A stretch of 64,000 nt of DNA from Linnemannia schmuckeri (lineage: Eukaryota; Mortierellomycota; Mortierellomycetes; Mortierellales; Mortierellaceae), in NCBI GenBank assembly GCA_029449235.1, contig JANATG010000013.1:248001-312000 (forward strand). Reading direction: 5' to 3'. The position numbers were made by a program, and so were the translations under genes. This document shows, in pieces, positions 1 to 12,506 of this stretch. Each line of letters opens with the position of its first letter. Position 1 is the stretch's first letter. The notes under the pieces were generated by a model. That model saw only the letters and a program-made list of their open reading frames with translations, had not been told where the DNA came from and made no database searches.

Positions 1-108
1 CGAAAGAAAGGAGGAAGAGACCGGATGCAGCAAACTGGAACAAAGGAATCAAGAAAAAAAAAAGAGCAAACCGACAATGCCCAAGGACCATTAATTGGTG
101 GCGCAGTC

Positions 109-868
109 TTTTTTTTTTTTTTTTTTCGTACGCAATTTTATTTCTCCAGTGAAAAGCTCAAGAAAGGCATTCGATAGTGAAAGGAGCTACATACCAAACT
201 CTTCCAAGAGCCATCCACCAGTCGCAGTCCGGTCCACAACCTGGCTCTGCGCAACAATTGCCGCTGCTCCTCACGGCTTCAATAGAAGAAAATAAAACTA
301 AACACGAAGAAAAGGAATTCTTCCCATCCTCTCCATTAATGACAATCTCCTCCTTCCCAACAAACTATCCAGCAACCGCTCATCGGCCGCGCGTGGATCC
401 ATGGACGCTCCAGGGCAGCGCCCATTCTCATGTGGGGCTAGCGAAGCGCCACACGGGCAAAAACCATCTTGGGTGATGTAGCCGTATCCCTGACTCCAGT
501 CACCTCGAGGACCTGTGTACTTGGAGGTCTTGTTCTTGACGGAGATGCCTTGTGTCTGCTCCCACGCGATCGTTGCGGAGCACCGAGGCTTCCATATCAA
601 CTCCGAAGCCTGCGCCTCCAGGTAGCCAACAAACCTATGCAAAACTGTCTTGGCGATGGACTGTGGGGTTCGGAAAACCGCGGACCATTCAGTTAACATA
701 CTCTTGGGGGTGATACCGCGAAGGAGGTCCGAGACACTCCACTTGGGGTTCTCATCACGATCGGGAGCAGGACTACCGCTGTGCACGGCTCGAGCTCCAC
801 CGATAGAAGAGAATCCTTAACATGTTCCGCATCCGAGGGCGACTGCCAGTGTATGGGGACATTGAAGT
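109..868 (-). mobile_element. RNase H retroelement copy 1 (5'-truncated)
   Basis: This is the 3' part of a poly(A)-tailed, LINE-like element read on the minus strand. The tail is the T-run at 109-126, just beyond an AATAAA-containing 3' end. The body is nearly identical to copy 4 (32985-36366) and stops at about 861, followed by roughly seven unmatched bases. It is bracketed by a 14-bp direct repeat with one mismatch, TTGGTGGCGCAGTC at 95-108 and TTGGTGGCGTAGTC at 869-882, read as a target-site duplication. The 5' end faces the tRNA-Leu that starts 104 bp away. Non-LTR retrotransposition is inferred from the tail, truncation and duplication; no reverse transcriptase is present. Confidence 0.85.
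298..860 (-). pseudogene. C-terminal fragment of element RNase H-family ORF
   Basis: The frame encodes the last ~160 residues of the element protein, including the Cys-rich segment FCPCGAS and the terminal MERMGRI stretch, almost identical to the end of the 1060-codon frame at 33171-36353. The RNase H domain itself is missing through 5' truncation. Compared with copy 4, one base is missing near 819 (GTTAAGG against GTTCAAGG), which throws the upstream part out of frame. It is a dead fragment. Confidence 0.8.
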
Positions 869-890
869 TTGGTGGCGTAGTCACGTGCAC
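869..890 (+). promoter_or_regulatory. GGTGGCG...CACGTG motif upstream of tRNA-Leu
   Basis: TTGGTGGCG at 869-877 is followed by CACGTG at 882-887, about 100 bp upstream of tRNA-Leu. The same pair occurs at 32146-32171 and 36411-36439, and related forms lie upstream of tRNA-Gly and tRNA-Met. It may be a Pol III upstream element, an integration-site preference, or both; neither is shown by sequence alone. Confidence 0.45.
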
Positions 891-972
891 ATAAAATAGT
901 GCCCAATTGCAACTCAACATAACTTATCAATTTCTGATAAGTCTTAACTAAAATCAACAAAATCATCGAGCT

Positions 973-1055
973 GGAGAGATGGCCGAGTTGGTCTAAGGCG
1001 CCGCGTTAAGGCCGCGGTCTATTCGTAGGCGTGGGTTCAAATCCCACTCTCTTCA
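973..1055 (+). tRNA. tRNA-Leu (anticodon AAG), copy 1
   Basis: This is an 83-nt type II tRNA. The acceptor GGAGAGA pairs with TCTCTTC (one G:U) and is followed by discriminator A. The anticodon stem CCGCG/CGCGG closes the loop TTAAGGC, giving anticodon AAG (decodes CUU). A long variable arm and the T-loop GGTTCAAATCC are present, and a T-run terminator follows at once. It is identical to the copy at 36477-36559, including about 14 bp of 5' flank. Confidence 0.96.
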
Positions 1056-2777
1056 TTTTTGATTTTGTCTTCCCCCTTGGAAAGGGGGTTGATTACTACT
1101 GGCTCCTTTGTTGCCACCATGTTGATGAATTCTTATCCATCCTGGTGTTTGGTGTTTTTTTGTCAAGGATATGTTCAGATGATGATTTGATGGAACTGAC
1201 TTCAGTCCCTTGCCTATTTTTTGTCTTTGTGCTTAAGTATAGCCAACATATGACGAAGTCATGGTTGGTGGGCTCTTTGTTGTATGTGGGGGAGAGCAAA
1301 GCAGTGGATGAAAGAAGAGCCTCAGATCGCTGCTTGAATTGGGGATCGCTCTGTGTTGCCGATATGGATCAGAAGTTACTCCAAGAGGGATTCCCCGAGA
1401 AGAGCGATGCCAGGTCGTACTGGGATCCCTTTTTGTCACATTAGCAATTCTGTTCTTTCCCGAGTGGGTTGGTTAATGGGGATAGTAGGAGAGGCGCACG
1501 CCCTTTTTTTTTTTTTGGGTTTTGACGACAAAATGCAAATGACGGAATGATACAGTGTGATATGATAGATTGGGCCCATGGTCCGACTTTTTGCTGTGGT
1601 TCGCATTGTCCCTTTGTTGTCATCAGGATAAGGACAGGGCGGTAATAATGTACTGAATGGTCAGGACCACTGAATAAGGGAGAGGGGGATAATCAGCACC
1701 CCGATTCGTCGAAGGTGATATAACTTTGTCGCAGTGACATTTGACCATGACCAGTGAGAAGGAGAAAGAAGTCTTTTGTAGTCAAGTGTCAAAAGGAGAT
1801 CATCGATGACCCAGTGTGTGTTCTGTTTATGTGTCGCCGCCCTGACATGCTTGTATCTTTGATTCGCAGTCTACCTACTTTCGATCCTTTCTTTCTTGTT
1901 GCCTGGTTTCTTTCTTCTTCCTTCAAGAAGAAGAGGGTCATAAGCAACTGAACATAGCATTGCTGATACCGCAGAATGGGCGAAGAAGGGCTTTTAGCTG
2001 TGCTCTGTTGTATCTGTTGTAGCCTGGTGTAAGCTCCTTTTGCTGGTGTTTATGAATGAATCCATGCACTCTGTACACTGCAGTCGTTCCTTTCCTTGCG
2101 TATATATGTTTGTGCATAATGTCAGTTGAGTTGCAGTGCTCGTGTGGCGATTAAATTGCATATCATCCAGCATGATCACACACGCCCACACTCACACTCG
2201 CCACCACTTTTTTTTTGAATTTTCTTGTCCCCCTTTTTTTTTCGCACCTTTTTTCTTTTCTCTTCTTCCTCTTCCTTTTTCTTCTCTCCTTCTTTCCTTC
2301 TTTCCTTTTTTTTCTTCTTTTCTTCTTTTTTTTTCTTTTTCTTCTTTTTCTTCTTCTCATCACTCTCCACACCCATCGCCACTCCTCACTCTTCTACTCT
2401 TCTACTCTTCTACTCTTATACACCTATATACTTATACACTTAGTCCACACCCTCACACCGGCTACTCATCACTCATATTCTCACTCACTCTCACTCGTTC
2501 TCATCCTCGCTCTGTCTCTCGTCTGTCGTATTCATTCACACACTAGCTATCTTTCCTTACTCACTCTCCATTGCAAACAATAACAACAACAGTTACGACA
2601 ACTAGATAGCAGCAACTACAACTACTTCACCACACACTCACTCACTCACTCACATCCCTTTCCTGCTCTTTCCCCCGTCCTCCCTCCCTTTTCCCCTCTC
2701 CTTCCATCCTTCCTTCCTTCCTACTTACACAAACACACATATCTCACAACACAACACATATACACACGTACACAACC
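1056..2777. other. Intergenic, 5' region of the Rho2-like gene
   Basis: No gene recognised. From about 2210 to 2720 the plus strand is almost pure pyrimidine (CTT/TTC runs, then TCAC-rich), as is usual for fungal promoters and 5' leaders. Frames here are low-complexity Phe/Ser/Leu strings and were not called. Confidence 0.6.
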
Positions 2778-5700
2778 ATGTCCAACGCCAAACAAGACAA
2801 GGATATCGTCCGAAGGAAGCTCGTCATCGTCGGTGACGGTGCCTGTGGAAAGACCTCCCTCCTCTCCGTCTTCACCCTCGGCTATTTCCCTAAGGTAACA
2901 CCTCTTGTCATACCCATACGACCCTTGCCACCACTCCTACCAGCAATGGCAGCAGAAGAGTCGCAGTAGTGAGATGACACAGAGACGACAGCCAGATCAC
3001 TCCTTGTGATTTGTGTACATCAAAAAACTCAGCGCCATCACTTTTGAACAAGAGAAACAGAGACACAACATACACACTCCTTGGATTCATCCATTCATCA
3101 CATGGTACCACGAAGTACATGTTTTGAAAAAGCGACAACTTCATGGTTTTATATACCATGGGACATGGCATTCGTATGAAGAAAGGTTGGATAAAATATA
3201 CAGATGACCTTTTTTTTTCTGGTGGTTGATGTGAACAATACACCCCTTTTACCCTTTGTTGCTACCTGCCGCTCTCTTCGCCTCGCAGCTTCAAAGAAAA
3301 AGGCATCCAGAACCAATCCCCTTTTTTCATCATTGTATCCGTGTGTACAATTCGTATGTGTTCCTATCCTTGTTCTCTCATCTCCATCGTTTCGTATCCT
3401 TTTTCTCTTTTCTCAAACCAGCAAAGGGGCTTGGTCTTTGGTTGACAGGCATTTGTAAATGTGTATGTTGCGACACACCACAGCCTAGCTGACTACTTGG
3501 ATTGATTGTAGTTGTTTGTGGCTCCTTGTTTGTCTCGTACTCAGTGGTAAAATTCATAAGTTATGTGAAAAAGAACAAGGAAGGTGAAAGGGATGGCTTG
3601 GTTCACTTGAGGGGGCAGTTAAGGTGCCAGTTCAGGTAGGGGAAGAACAACATTTGTCTTGAGTCCGTTCTGGTGGTATGCAAAAAGGACAAAAGAAGGA
3701 GTAGTGGTTCTCTCATGGGACGTGTCACACCCACACACCCACATCCATACTCACATCCATACCCACACCATCTACACCATCCACACTTATCTCCCTGCTT
3801 CTCTCACAATCCTCCTGTACCCCTGATCCCCTGGGGATCGGCGCTTTACTCCTTACTTCCTTGTGCTTCCTTCTGTCTTTTTTCTTTTTTTTCTTCGTTC
3901 CTTTCTCAGACGTTATGGTTGGCATGGAAGGAAGAACGAGGGATGGTTTGGATGGAGATGATGGGCTTGTTTTGGGTATCCAGCAGACACCCTACAGGAG
4001 CAAACAGAGGCGCGCAGGTGGGCTGGCTGGTTGGAAGGCTGGTTGACTGGACCCAAAAACAACTTTGTATTTTTTTTGTCAATGAATCATTCGCCCGTGT
4101 TTTTATATGTCCATTCGTTGGTTGCTCTATTTTTTTTTTCGTTCTTTTTTTTTACTTTGCAACTGGAGTCGACTCTTGATGCATTGTTCGGGCTGTGCAC
4201 AAAGAAAAAGAAAAAAAAAAAAAAAGGGAAAAATGACCTCCGGAATTGGAGCAAACCTGACGGACTTAATGGTCAATTGTTGAGGCTGTGGGGCTAGGTA
4301 GGGAAAGGACAATGGACAACGATTGCAAGGGGGGAGGGAGCAAATGAAGGAAAAGTCGACCCTCATGGACAAATGAGGGGCGATAGAGTGGGGTGGAGTG
4401 AGTGCAGTGTTGCGATGGTTATGTCATCTCGTCCATTACTTGCTTCACTCTCTCCACTCACTCGCACAAAGGAAAAAAAAGGCGATAATAAACATACGAC
4501 ACGCCGAAGAGGGGACACAAAAGGCAGACTAACCAAAAGATGGTGGTTGTACCTCAAGGGAATCAACAAAAACAATATCAGCAACAAACATTATGGTTGA
4601 GCAGAATTGGGTATATATCACTTCCGGGTGATGCATGGATAGTGCGTGCATGGAGGGGCAGTTTTTCTTTTTCCTCGTCTATTTTGTTTGTTTGTAGCTT
4701 GTTTTTGTTTTGTTTGTTTCTCGTCTTTCTTTGTTCCTGGCGTCTATCCGCCCAGCCTGTTAGGCAACATGTGTCGTCGTTCGTTATGTATTCGTCGATG
4801 CTTACATTGGTGTGCTTGCCTCTCTATCTGTCTGTCTGTCTGTCCTCCTTGCTCCCCTCACTGTGGACCAGACCATCCATCTACATTCAACAGCAACGCG
4901 GACATATTTATAGAATCATTGCAAGAGGGCCGGGCTTTTTTGTCCCTTTTTTTTGCGATGATGGTTCATATAACTATATTCCATAGTGTACTCGTGTCTG
5001 CTCTCGTTGTCGTCAATGGCAAAGCATCATCGACAACAAACAATAGAGACCAGTTGACTAACCAAATCCCCCTCTCCCGTCTTCGTATTCTTTTACTTTT
5101 TGTCTCCCTCTTTTCCCCTTTTCTCCTGCCTATCCGTCCACTTGCATGTTTGCCTGCTGCACCTCTCTTTCTTCCTTCTTTTCATCCTGTGGCTCTCTTT
5201 CTCCCTCTCTGGCCTCCTATAACTTGTAAATGTACCTCACGCGCCACACAATTGACGACTCCTTCTCGATCTTGACCTCACCCTGCCGACTCTTATTTTT
5301 TTCCGTCGCCCCGATGCACTCAATTGACCTGGTTGTTAATGTTTGCCGTGACCAGGATTATGTAAGTAGAATTTTTTGTACTTTTTCCTTTTTGTTTGAT
5401 GTGGCTATCTATATTTGCTCCGCCATGACCCCCTAGACCTTGTCTTCACGTCTCCTTTCGCCGCTGCTTTTCGCCCTTTTGTTATCCAGTCCTAACCCAA
5501 TTGGCTGTTTTTTCATTCATTCTTGTTCGGTCTCTTTTAGAACCCCACGGTGTTTGAAAACTTTGTGACCGATGTCAAAATTGATGGCAAGCCAGTGCAA
5601 CTGGCCCTCTGGGATACAGCGTATGTGGTATCAGCTTTGAGCAATGCAGAAAACAGGATTGTTTCCTGTCGGAAAGGATCAATCTGGCTACGGACATTCA

Positions 5701-6557
5701 ATTATTTGCTTCGGTCACTAACATCTATGGTCTATTTATTTCCTTTTTTTGTTTTACACTTTGATAGTGGCCAGGAAGCATACGAAGTATGGAAAATTGG
5801 ATCGGACAACAACTGAAAACTTTTGCAGAAGCTGCGATCGACTAAAAAAGAAACACGATCGGATCGGAGGATGTCTATCAGAGTTTAAGACCATAGCAAA
5901 ACTCACATGCACATTCTCCATTGGACTTTCTTACTTTATTAGCGCCTTCGACCACTCTCTTATACCAAAGCCCATGTCATTCTGATTGGGTACTCTGTCG
6001 ATACACCGGATTCTCTCGATAACGTCACATCCAAGGTACTATGTCTCTTGCAGGAAATAACTTGACTGAAGATTGGTGTTGCGTGGCGACTCTATTAACC
6101 GTCATTTTATTTGCTGCGAATATAGTGGATTCAAGAGGTGCAGGTACATTGCCCAGAGACGCCTGTGATCCTAGTTGGAATGAAGAAGGACTTGAGAGAT
6201 GATCAGGCAGCATCCACAGGAGCAGAGGCAAAGACGACTCGCTTTGTAACGACTGCTGAGGTACGACTCGCTTTATTTTATTTTTCCTCGTTTTGTTTTG
6301 CATTGGATATCTATCATTTCGTTGCTTGCGGACTAAAATAACTGTGGATGTCGTGGAAATACACTTCAATATACTTATCCATACTCTCCAATGCATTTTA
6401 GGCTGAACGCGTGGCAGCAGAGATTGGAGCACGAAATCATTTAGAATGCAGTGCGTTGACGGGCGATGGTGTGGATGATGTTTTTGAGGCAGCAACGCGT
6501 GGAGCGCTAACACAGGGCAACCAGTCTCAGGAAAGCGGCTGCTGCATTATTCTGTAG
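2778..6557 (+). CDS. rho2: Rho2-like small GTPase
   Basis: Rho-family GTPase, 201 aa, from seven exons: 2778-2894, 5356-5361, 5541-5620, 5768-5786, 5943-6035, 6126-6260, 6402-6557. Visible motifs are the P-loop GDGACGKT (residues ~19-26), effector loop NPTVFENF, switch II DTAGQEAYERLRP, VGMKKDL in the G4 position, ECSAL (G5), and a C-terminal CIIL box predicting geranylgeranylation. SYTKAHVILIGYSVD and GDGVDDVFEAATR resemble fungal Rho2 more than Rho1 or Cdc42. Rho2 acts at the plasma membrane in cell-wall and polarity signalling. Exon 2 is a 6-nt microexon (Asp-Tyr, between CCAG and GTAAGT) needed to restore the effector region, exon 4 has only 19 nt, and intron 1 is 2461 bp, very long for a fungus. 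Confidence 0.92.
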
Positions 6558-7830
6558 TAACTCCTACACGTCGATAACTATACTTCATATGCAATCTGGA
6601 TGCAATGACATACAGTCAGGGCATCAACAACCGACTACGACCCAACGACCACGACACCCACCAATCAATCGACTTACACAACCATAACAATAGCACACAC
6701 AACAATACAAAAAGATGAAAAGAAAAAGAGATATAATTTGCAGGGTAGGGAAATGGAGGAGAGTTTTTGATGGATTCTGGCGTCGAGTGGCTTTTGGAAA
6801 CGGAATGACGAACGAAACTACCTTCTTTGGAGTCCTACCCTTGGCCGTTTTTCCCGCTCCTCTCTGAGTCTTAAGAATCAAAGAAAATAAAACGGGATCA
6901 GGAACAGGAGCAGGAATAGCGCTGCAGGGGAAGGGACAAGGTGTCAGGAGATCCAAGGCCCATTTTAGCCAGACGAACGGCAACCACCTCTTTTTTTCTT
7001 TTCTTTTTGTTTCTTCTCTTCCTTCTTCAACAACAACTACCTATTTCGATATGATGTACATACATACTGAATACATAATCGTCCGTCTTTTTTTTTCTCT
7101 CTATCCTATTCCCTCAGTCTGCCAATGATGTTTGCTTCCGTTGGATGTCTTTTCAGGAACGAGAAAGAAGAGAAAAAAAATTCAGGATATAACGCCCGTT
7201 GGTGTTCTTGTTGATTTTTTTGTTTCGCATGCATGGCTGCATACATGCATGTCATCCTGCTTCTTTCTCGGCGTATTTCTGAAGCTCCAAAGGGGTAAAG
7301 ACGCGCGCGTGTGTGTGTGTGTGTGTGTGTGTGACACTGTGTTTTAAAAATGGAGACTGAGTCTGAAGTGTATTTTGTCCTACAACTGAGAATTGAGAGA
7401 TAAAAATAGCCTCGTGTGTTTTCCCTGTGCGCCGTACCGCACGGCACGCGGCACAATATAACGGTGGTGGGTGCCGTGCCTGACCCCGGTCTTGGTCCAT
7501 GCATATCTTTTTTTTTTTTTCTATTTTTTGTCATTGAATTTGGCTCTTGAAGCGTATTTTTTTTTTTTATTTGGCATTTTGTAGAAGACACTTGTGGTGC
7601 TGGGTTTCTCGAGCCGGAGTAGAGGCTGAATCCATAAATATAACAAGAAAAAAAAAGTAATCAATTGCATGGATTGAAGAGGGGTATAGCTTTTTTTTTG
7701 TGATGGTTAAAAAAAACGAGAAAGACAAAAAAGAAAGATAGAGGATGAACGAAAAAAAAAAAAGAAGCGACGCGAAGAATAACAATGAGGAAGAATATAT
7801 ATTTTGAAGGAGGGGGGGATAGGGGTTGAC
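6558..7830. other. Intergenic between convergent genes, with GT microsatellite
   Basis: Holds the 3' flanks of the Rho2-like gene (+) and the CNH gene (-). It contains a CG/GT dinucleotide tract at about 7302-7333 and several T-runs (7509-7520, 7557-7568). No gene or RNA recognised. Confidence 0.6.
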
Positions 7831-10800
7831 TTAGGGATAGTACCCGATGAGCTCGAGTTCATCAGGTGCAAGGAGTGGGACGACAGAGAGTTGACAGATC
7901 GAGACGCCATTCTTGGGGTGGCAGTAACTAAAGAACAGGCCGAGCGAGTCTTCTGCTATCGAGTCGCGACCCAGGAATTTGATCGATGCTGGGGATCCGG
8001 AGGAAGTGATTGTTGCGTTGGTGAGGGCGAGGGCTGTTGCTGCTAAGGACGAGGAGGTGTTGGTGGGGCCGGAGGGGGGACTTGACGCTGGGCTTTGTGC
8101 TGCTGGAAGTGGGGGTTGTGGAGAGTGTGAGCGGTATTGGTGTAATTGAGTACTACCGGGAACAGAGGCAGCTAAGGCGGAGGACTGGGCACGGGCGGTG
8201 GCCTGGATGAGATCCCGCTTGGTAATCTCTTTGACTTTCTTGGCCCTCGTCAGCGAAAACACCACAATCGCAGATTTTTCAAACCCAACCACATAGATGT
8301 CATGAATGGTCTTTAAAAACTCGACCTTCTGTGGAGGACACCCGGCGGACGAACTAGACCCGGCTCCAGGACTGGATTCGCCCCAGTCTAGAACTATACG
8401 CGATTGTGGCTTGCCTTGGAGGTCGACAATTCGGGATTGAGACCCGTAGGTGGCTAGGAAGAGTTGCCCTGTGGTGCGTTGGGAGAAGGCGAGGTTCAGG
8501 ACTTCGTCTGAGGTTACCATTCGGGTCTTTGTCTTTGTCGCTGTTGTTGGTGCTGCTGGTGTGGGCGTCGTGGGTGGAGGGAGTTGGGAGGGAAGGACGA
8601 TGGAAGAAGAAGAGTTGGACGACGAAGGTGATGAAGGTGGAGATGATGACGACGAAGATCCACGGTAGTGTGTTGGATGGTAAGGAACTCCCAGATTGTT
8701 GTTGCCACTAGCGCCGGTGCCTTGCGATTGCTCATTCTGCAACTTGAGCGCCAAACAACGCGCCGCCTCATCCCTCTCCTGCTCATTCATCTCCTGTTCA
8801 TGAATCGACAGTTGGTCCGCAGGTCGCTGCAAAATATTGTCCCTCGATTGCCGTTGAGGACCACCGCTGCCTACGCCACCACCTCCTCCAGACGCCGGAT
8901 AACTGGTGCTACCAGTTCCACCATTATACACAGAAAGCGGCCTCGAACGAGTCCCCTTCCGCTCTGAAGACCCATACATCGCCTCAGCGGCGGCCGGAAA
9001 CAAGATATGAGGTGGGACATCAAACGGGATCTTCTCAAACGAATGCCAAAGTGAACTGTTCCTGAACCCCAACTTCTTGCTCAACCCATGAATCACACTG
9101 CTGGTCTCCTGTCGATGCAAATCCGTCACCGACATGTCCTGGACGCTAATCACACAGGCTCGTGAGCCTTTACCAAGGATAATGTCTGTCACCTCGGTGG
9201 GGCCTTTGACGACGGTCATGAAACTGGGTGCCTCTGGGTGGTAGAGCTGCTTGTAGAGTTTCCATTCGTAGGGGTCCTGACTGTAATCCCGATGGAAATG
9301 AGGGTTCTCCGGCGATGTCGCTCCTGCCATCGTCATGCCGCCTATAGAACTAATGCTCGACCGACCAGGCGTATCCGCTCCAGAATAACTTGTCCTCGAT
9401 CCATTACTACTGTTGTTTCCACCAGCAGCACTGGCGCTACCACTGCCGCCGCCAGAAGGAGTAGGAGGCTTTCGTCCACGAGTAGACCGAGGACGACAAT
9501 AGATATCGATCGTAGTCTTGGAGACAACGGTCATAAAGACAGTCGTAGTTGTGTAATGGAAATCCAGTCCGAGCACATCCTTGGTCTGCTTGAGTTTCGT
9601 AAAGTCCCATGCCCACCCAACAGCTTCTGAAGTAGCATCCTGGGCGGTATTGTTGGTGATGTGCGCCGCCATGTTGGAGTTGACGGCCGCCTGGCTGAGG
9701 TAGGACGCCATCTGTGACAGCCGCTTGTTCTTTGTCGGAGTCGCCCCATTGTTATTGTTTCCTCCCCCTCCAATAGTTACTCCGGGGGTCGCAGAGCTGG
9801 GTGAAGAAGGTCTCGAATTTGAGGTAGCTGCTGTGGTCGCTGCCGAGGGTGTCCTGTTATTACTACTGTTATTGCTGCTGGTGTAAGCAGAGTCAGATGG
9901 GTGGTGGTCCTTAGGGGTCGATTTCCGCATGACATGCTCCTGAGCAAGTGAGGCTAGACCTCCAAGACTCAATGGCCTCTGTTTATGCTTCTTAAAGTTA
10001 CTTGTGGCAGTGGCGGCAGTGGAGGGAGGTGGGATGGGACGTGAAGTGGTCGTACAAGATGTTGCTATTGTGTCTTGATCATCTTGAATGGATTCCAGAG
10101 GCTGGCCTGGGCTGCTCTCAGTCCATGCAGGGGACGAGAGCATCGAAGACTGGTCTAAGCTCGTGGTATGCTGGTGGCGATTTAGGGGTAATGGTTTTTG
10201 TTGTTGTTGTTGTTGTTGTGGCAGTGCTCCTTCTGCTCCTCTTCCGGGCGCTGTTGTCGATCCTGCTGTTCCTCGAAGGCCTCGGTTGAGAGAAGATCCT
10301 GTCGGTCCAGAAGGCGGGCTGGAGTACGGCCCATCTGAGGCATTATTGTTGTTATCATCCCCTCTCTGAAGGGCCGTCTCGACTCTCAGTTGAATCATAT
10401 TCTTCACCGCTCCAAGTTTACCACCCTCAACAACCCGTCCTCGACCTTGAGCAGAATGGCCATAGGCGACCAGCCGGTTAATCGAGTCATAGTCGTAACA
10501 CCGCACTCTCGAGTTTCGACCAGCAATCACAACCACCAGCCCAATTTCCTCCAAACAGTGAATCTCCTTGAAGGCCACTCCTTGGATATGCGTTCTGACG
10601 ACGTTCCCTAACGAGCTCAATCCTCCGTAGGCGGCGTTGTTGTTACTGCTAATGCCTCCTTGCTGCCTTTCTTGTTGCTGTTGCTGCTGGTGATTGGAAA
10701 ACGTAAGGTCGATAGAATGCAGAGCATTCCCAGAACCGACCAAAAGGTATTGTTGATCGTGCATTGGGTCGGCGCATATGTACTGGGTTGATTGATGATG

Positions 10801-12054
10801 GGCTGTGATGGCCGAAAGTGTGGAAGAGCCCGTTCCTGAATAAGAGGAACTAGACGAAGAAGACACAGCAAGAGGGCCAGGGCTGAGTTCACGGATTTGA
10901 AAGAGTTGGTCCTCGGTTGGTGGAGGAGGGCCGGTCGAGATGATGGTCGAGCCGCGATTGCCAGCCATAAGAGAATAGGGCGGAGGAGCGTGCTCAAGTG
11001 ATTGCCTTGGCCCATTGCCTACGCCAGCTGTGGTATTATTGGCGTTGCCATTGTTGTTGCCAATATTGCCGCCGAGGTATTGCTCTCCTTGAGCAAAGCT
11101 TATCGTAGTTGAAACCAAAGGCGATGATCCTGCAATATGCTGTTGGTGCTGCTGCTGTTGCTGTGGATAAGGCAAAGTAGATGCGGGGCTGTTGTTGTTG
11201 TTGTGGTTTGTAGTTGCCGAAGAAGCAGAGAAAGGAAAAGAGGAAGACGAAGAAGTTTCGACAATGGGCTTGAGCGGTAAGGGTTTGTCCTAATCAAATC
11301 AATATCCAAAAGGAAAACGATAAGAACATTTTTATCCAGGGGTATTAGAGGAGCGTTTTTGTTTCTTCTTCATGCCTTGCTTATGAGTATATGTGATTTT
11401 AGTTATTTCTTTTCAATTGAGCCTCAGTGGTAAGGCAAACAAGACTGTAACAGAGCTGAGCTGGTTGTTGGTTGTTGAGCAACACGCAGAGAATAGAAGA
11501 GAAGCGCTGTTTCTAAGTATTCGTACCGATAAAGAAGACAAGGAGGAAGACGAGGAGGAAGAAGGCGCCTGGATTCGAGGTGGAAGAGGGGGGTTATTGC
11601 TATGACCACTACTGTTGAAAGCATTGTCGTATGGCCCAATAATGCCTCCTGACATCACTGCTGCCGCTCCCCCTCCCCCTTGAACAGGTGTTATTGACGG
11701 TGTCTCCTGGTCGACGAGACGGATGACTGGCAGGTGGGGCAGGGGCTGGTTGTTCTCATTGATCCCTGGTGGTGCTCCTGTCAAGAAAGCATTGGACGAC
11801 CTTCTAGGTGCAGGTGCAGCTGTTGTCGTTACAGAAGATACAATGGTGGTGCTGGTGGATGGGTGATATGATTGACTGGATTCGTCAAGCTGCTGTGGGT
11901 GTTGGATAGTAGTTGGTGCGCCACCATGGGAGGAAGTACTCTCGGAGGCAGCTCGCATGAGTGACTGAATAAAGATTGGGGACCTGTCTGTGGGCAGGGG
12001 GGCAAGGGCGGGTGGTGGTTGAGGTGAAGACTCGTGTGGTCTACTGTGAGCCAT
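7831..12054 (-). CDS. CNH (citron homology)-domain-like protein
   Basis: Two exons (12054-11527 and 11289-7831; intron 11290-11526) encode 1328 aa. The first ~300 residues are low-complexity and rich in Pro, Ser, Asn and Gln. Folded blocks then alternate with Ser/Asn/Gly linkers: QYICADPMHDQQYLLVGSG with CLEEIGLVVVIAGRNSRV, VLGLDFHYTTTTVFMTVV, LNLAFSQRTTGQLFLATYG, FLKTIHDIYVVGFEKSAIVV and a C-terminal FFSYCHPKNGVSI. Repeated short beta blades around 'VLEE..LLLV' resemble a CNH beta-propeller, found in Rho GEFs such as Rom2 and in Vps39-type proteins. No DH or PH domain is visible, so it is not a complete Rom-type GEF. It lies tail-to-tail with a Rho2-like gene, which is suggestive only. The family call is tentative. 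Confidence 0.55.
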
Positions 12055-12506
12055 GGAGTATGGAGTGTTTCCTTTGGAATGGAATGAAAAAAGAGGGTTG
12101 GTTGCTGGTTTATGAAAACAAAAAGACAAAAAGAAAAGTTGATTTACAAACAAAAGAAGTATACAGTGGCGTGTACGGTTTGCGGACAGGACATGTGAGG
12201 AAGTGAAGTGTTCGAGAAGAGAAGAAAAGAAAAAAAAAAGGTGCATGAATAAAGAGAGGAATGGAGTTGCAAGGGAAGAAAAAGAAACAACTGAATGTCA
12301 AGAAAGTGTTTCAACAGCTCGAGCTAAGGGTCGAGGTTCAAGGTCCAGTCCTCGAAATGAAGGGGTTTAATGTCCTTGAGGGGTAGACCTGCTTGTCTGG
12401 CCGCGCTGGCCCTGTCCTTTTCTTATTCTCCAGCTTTTCTTCATTTCCCCAAAGCACACACCTCCACCACCACTCAACACAGACACACGAAACTGGCTGG
12501 CTGGAA
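12055..12506. promoter_or_regulatory. Shared divergent promoter region, CNH gene / MMAA gene
   Basis: The 452 bp separate the start codons of two head-to-head genes. The sequence is A/G-rich near the CNH start and changes to CAC/CA-rich before the MMAA start. No specific operator identified. Confidence 0.5.

Noticed and set aside
1..94. Start of the window considered as part of a gene
   Set aside because: The stretch is too short, with no frame or splice signal that can be placed.
1031..1444. 137-codon frame overlapping the tRNA-Leu 3' end
   Set aside because: It begins inside the tRNA, shows no protein-like conservation pattern and has no neighbouring exons.
2136..2583. Several Phe/Ser/Leu- or Lys/Arg-rich frames on both strands
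   Set aside because: They are translations of a long pyrimidine tract in the Rho2 leader.
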